This document shows, one piece after another, positions 61,764 to 64,000 of a DNA stretch of 64,000 bases (the stretch's first letter is position 1; every line of letters starts with the position of its first letter). Under the pieces are notes generated by a model, which was not told where the DNA came from, ran no database searches, and saw only the letters and a list, made by a program, of their open reading frames with translations. The DNA is from Blautia schinkii DSM 10518. GTDB taxonomy: Bacteria; Bacillota; Clostridia; Lachnospirales; Lachnospiraceae. The stretch covers positions 1 to 64,000 of the forward strand of contig JNKJ01000007.1 of assembly GCA_000702025.1 (NCBI GenBank). The letters are read 5' to 3'. Position numbers and translations under genes: made by a program.

Positions 61764-63608
61764 ATGAAAAAGTGGATAAAGGTGGCAGTTCCTCTGGTAT
61801 TGCTGGTGGTTTTGACGGTTAGTGCGCTGTCAGCCAGCTCCATGTCAGATATCAGTAATTACGGAAAGCTAATCAATTATGTGGGGATTGTCAGAGGCGC
61901 ATCACAAAGAGTAGTCAAGCTGGAGACAAATGGCCAGCCTGACAATGGATTGATTAATTATGTTACGGAGATTCTAGAAGAGCTTGAAAGTGGAGATGGC
62001 AAATACGGTTTGCAGCGGACAGCGAACGAGGAGTTTAACGAAGAGCTGACTGCCTTATCCCAGGAGTGGGAGGCAATCAGGGACGAGATAGCCAGGGTCA
62101 GAGATGGCGCAGACCAGTCTGTTCTTCTGATTCTAAGCGAAGAATTTTTCACAAAGGCGAATGACACAGTATTTTCTATCGAGGAATATTCGGGCAGGCG
62201 CTCGGCTGCTCTGGCGACCCAGCTGATCATTACGGCTGTAATTTGTCTGATCATTAGTATAATGGTAATCATATTCTATGTGAAAAGGTATTTTGAGATG
62301 CGCCGTACCGCTGAGCTACTTGCAGATCAGGCAGGCCGTGATAAGCTTACGGGTGCGCTTAATCTGGAACGTTTCCGTGAGGACGCACAGAAAATCATAA
62401 ACGAGCATCCACAGTCGAAATTTGCTGTGCAGTATATAGATTTTGATAATTTTAAATATATCAACGATGTGTTTGGCTATGATGTGGGGGACCGCATTTT
62501 AAAGGAATATACGAGTATAATGCAGGAGTCCCTTGAGGAAAACGAGCTGTTTGCCCGCAGCGTAGCGGACTGTTTCATTGTTCTGCGCTGTTATGAGGAT
62601 AAGGGGCAGATGCTCCGGAAGCAGAGGGAGACAGACGGTGAATTTTTGAAGACTGAGGTGCTGCCGGATAAGCATAATATGCGTGTTGCGTGCGGTATAT
62701 GCTGCGCGGAGGACGTAGTGGAGGAGCTTGATATCCAGGACCTCATCGACCGTGCGAATTATGCAAAGAAAACAATTAAAAATGTGGCCGGCAAGTATTA
62801 TGCATTATATAATGAGAATATCCGCCGCAAAATGTTTAAGGAAATAAAAATCAGTGACAGTATGGAAAGTGCTTTGGCAAATGGGGAATTTCTCGCTTAT
62901 TTTCAGCCGAAGGTCACTCCGTCAGATGGTATTATTCGCGCTGCAGAGGCGCTGGTGCGCTGGAAAAATACGGAGGGCGGCTTCCATATGCCTGGTGAAT
63001 TTATTCCCATTTTTGAGAAAAATCATACCATTGGACTATTAGATAAATATATGTTTGAAGAGGTATGCCGGTTCTTAAGTGACCGTATTAAGCAGGGAAA
63101 AAGGGTGGTGCCTGTGTCAGTCAATGTGTCAAAAATCCGTTTCTATACGCCCGGATTTGTGGAGTCTTATACGGAGATCAAGAACCATTATGGGATTCCG
63201 GATAATATGCTTGACATAGAATTTACAGAAACCGTGGCGTGCGAAAATCCCCAATATATGCTGCATGTTGTGAAGCAGCTGCATGAGAATGGTTTTCTTT
63301 GTTCTCTTGATGATTTTGGTAGTGGATATTCGTCTTTGGGTATGCTGAAGGATATGGCTATTGATGTGCTTAAGCTGGATGCGCTGTTTTTCCGAAACAG
63401 TGTGGATCCAGAAAAAGCGGAGATAATTATCCAGGGTTTGCTGCAAATGATACGCAGGCTGGATATCTATACTGTGGCGGAGGGGATCGAGTCAGCGGAG
63501 CAGGTTGAGCTGCTTAAAGAGGGTGGCTGTGATTTGATCCAAGGCTTCTATTTTTATAAGCCTATGCCTGCGGAGGAGTTTGCGCAGAAGCTGGATGAAG
63601 GGGCTTGA
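61764..63608 (+). CDS. Membrane GGDEF-EAL protein, c-di-GMP phosphodiesterase type
   Basis: A 614-residue protein with membrane helices at about 1-24 and 154-175 enclosing an extracellular sensor region. The GGDEF domain is degenerate: the motif is VADCF at residues 267-271, so diguanylate cyclase activity is unlikely. The EAL domain looks complete: Glu395-Ala-Leu397 in AAEALVRW, NVSK, DIEFTET, SLDDFGSG, DVLKLD, TVAEGIES and IQGFYFYKP. It should hydrolyse c-di-GMP, perhaps with GTP regulation by the GGDEF part (known for such proteins). ATG 61764 starts the basic-hydrophobic N-terminus; a TTG frame extension 45 bases earlier is not supported. Its last codons start a 33-bp tandem repeat. Confidence 0.9.
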   Translation: MKKWIKVAVPLVLLVVLTVSALSASSMSDISNYGKLINYVGIVRGASQRVVKLETNGQPDNGLINYVTEILEELESGDGKYGLQRTANEEFNEELTALSQEWEAIRDEIARVRDGADQSVLLILSEEFFTKANDTVFSIEEYSGRRSAALATQLIITAVICLIISIMVIIFYVKRYFEMRRTAELLADQAGRDKLTGALNLERFREDAQKIINEHPQSKFAVQYIDFDNFKYINDVFGYDVGDRILKEYTSIMQESLEENELFARSVADCFIVLRCYEDKGQMLRKQRETDGEFLKTEVLPDKHNMRVACGICCAEDVVEELDIQDLIDRANYAKKTIKNVAGKYYALYNENIRRKMFKEIKISDSMESALANGEFLAYFQPKVTPSDGIIRAAEALVRWKNTEGGFHMPGEFIPIFEKNHTIGLLDKYMFEEVCRFLSDRIKQGKRVVPVSVNVSKIRFYTPGFVESYTEIKNHYGIPDNMLDIEFTETVACENPQYMLHVVKQLHENGFLCSLDDFGSGYSSLGMLKDMAIDVLKLDALFFRNSVDPEKAEIIIQGLLQMIRRLDIYTVAEGIESAEQVELLKEGGCDLIQGFYFYKPMPAEEFAQKLDEGA

Positions 63609-63727
63609 TATTTCGCTCAGAGACTGGATGAGGGAGCTTGACATTTTGCACAGAGACTGGATGAGGGAGCTTGAGATTTCTCACAGAGGTCGGATGAAGG
63701 TATCAGATATTTCATCCAGAGGCCTGG
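63585..63727 (+). repeat. 33-bp tandem repeat, 4.3 units, spanning the EAL gene stop
   Basis: Units at 63585-63617, 63618-63650, 63651-63683 and 63684-63716 plus an 11-base partial. Unit 1 is the 3' end of the EAL gene (QKLDEGA and stop). Units 2 and 3 are almost identical to each other and repeat QRLDEGA and stop in the same frame; unit 4 has lost the stop. The array ends 24 bases before the next gene start. Confidence 0.9.
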
Positions 63728-63751
63728 AATATAGAAGCGGGAGGCGGGTTT

Positions 63752-64000
63752 ATGTATAAAATTATGGTTGTCGAGGACGAGGATCAGATCCGCCAAGAGC
63801 TTAAGGTAATGCTGGAGAATGCGCTTTATCAGGTGGCGCTTGTCACTGAGTTTTCCGATGTGGCTGCACAGGTGGCGGGGGCATCGCCGCACCTTGTGCT
63901 GCTGGATATTTCCCTGCCCGGGGAGGATGGGATTACCATATGTAAAAATATCCGAAAGATTTCGGATGTGCCGGTAATCTTTCTCACCAGCAGAAATACG
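63752..64000 (+). CDS. OmpR-type response regulator, N-terminal part (cut by window end)
   Basis: The first 83 residues of a receiver domain: MYKIMVVEDEDQIRQELKVML, acidic pocket VEDE, phospho-acceptor Asp in LVLLDISLPGEDG and Thr in IFLTSRNT. GGGAGGCGGG precedes ATG 63752. The C-terminal output domain lies beyond the window; the ICKNIRKISDVPVIFLTS pattern favours the OmpR/winged-helix class. It follows the EAL gene after the 33-bp repeat array and may share its transcript. Confidence 0.85.
   Translation, partial: MYKIMVVEDEDQIRQELKVMLENALYQVALVTEFSDVAAQVAGASPHLVLLDISLPGEDGITICKNIRKISDVPVIFLTSRNT

Noticed and set aside
1-64000. CRISPR arrays, tRNA/rRNA genes, insertion sequences, prophage
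   Set aside because: None could be recognised by eye. The Rpn gene is a transposase-like nuclease but has no terminal repeats or second gene.

Overview
This looks like a chromosomal stretch from a gut-type Firmicute, most likely a Lachnospiraceae/Clostridium-group species. The reasons are strong AGGAGG-type ribosome sites, many AraC-type regulators each beside its own sugar operon, CUT1 transporters without their own ATPase gene, YesM/YesN two-component genes and PucR/RpiR regulators. No tRNA, rRNA, CRISPR, prophage or insertion sequence was recognised. All family names come from reading motifs, not from searches.

Layout. (1) 1-6.3 kb: a 5'-truncated YesM-type sensor kinase, its YesN-type response regulator, a URO-D-fold protein and a GH36 alpha-galactosidase, closed by a terminator. 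(2) 6.6-14.3 kb: a divergent AraC regulator, a CUT1 sugar transporter (binding protein and two permeases), a GH4 alpha-galactosidase, a Gfo/Idh/MocA oxidoreductase and a zinc-less MDR dehydrogenase, forming a second alpha-galactoside operon. (3) 14.3-18.5 kb: a PocR-AraC regulator divergent from glycerol dehydrogenase and a fused ATP-dependent dihydroxyacetone kinase. (4) 18.6-27.9 kb: an AraC regulator divergent from a GH78 rhamnosidase, a second CUT1 system, a cytoplasmic beta-lactamase-fold esterase and an AEC-type carrier. (5) 28-31 kb: an AraC regulator and a DUF5107-TPR protein. (6) 31-32.8 kb: an Rpn-type nuclease and an orphan 71-residue protein. (7) 32.9-37.9 kb: a PucR-type regulator divergent from an SDR / cysteine-motif protein / GcvT-like methyltransferase cassette.

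(8) 38-54.9 kb is the most interesting region. TPI-like and RpiB-like isomerases diverge from a long operon. That operon encodes an M24-fold protein that has lost metal ligands, a ribose-type ABC transporter with two different permeases, a class II aldolase-family enzyme, two FGGY kinases, a SIS isomerase, a zinc dehydrogenase, a COG4091 (DXR-like, SAF-domain) oxidoreductase and a fucose/arabinose-isomerase-like protein. An RpiR regulator ends the block. It reads as a complete uptake-and-catabolism pathway for a sugar or polyol that I cannot match to a known route. The TPI/RpiB pair points to tetrose phosphates.

(9) 55-64 kb is a sensory block: a substrate-binding lipoprotein and a large hybrid histidine kinase, a convergent asparagine synthetase whose 3' end shares a palindrome with the kinase, a degenerate-GGDEF/intact-EAL protein whose 3' end is amplified as a 33-bp tandem repeat, and the start of an OmpR-type response regulator cut by the window edge.

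How it works together: most blocks pair one regulator with one uptake system and the enzymes for one glycan or polyol. Several routes (dihydroxyacetone kinase, and class II aldolase if it acts as an aldolase) would feed triose phosphates into glycolysis.
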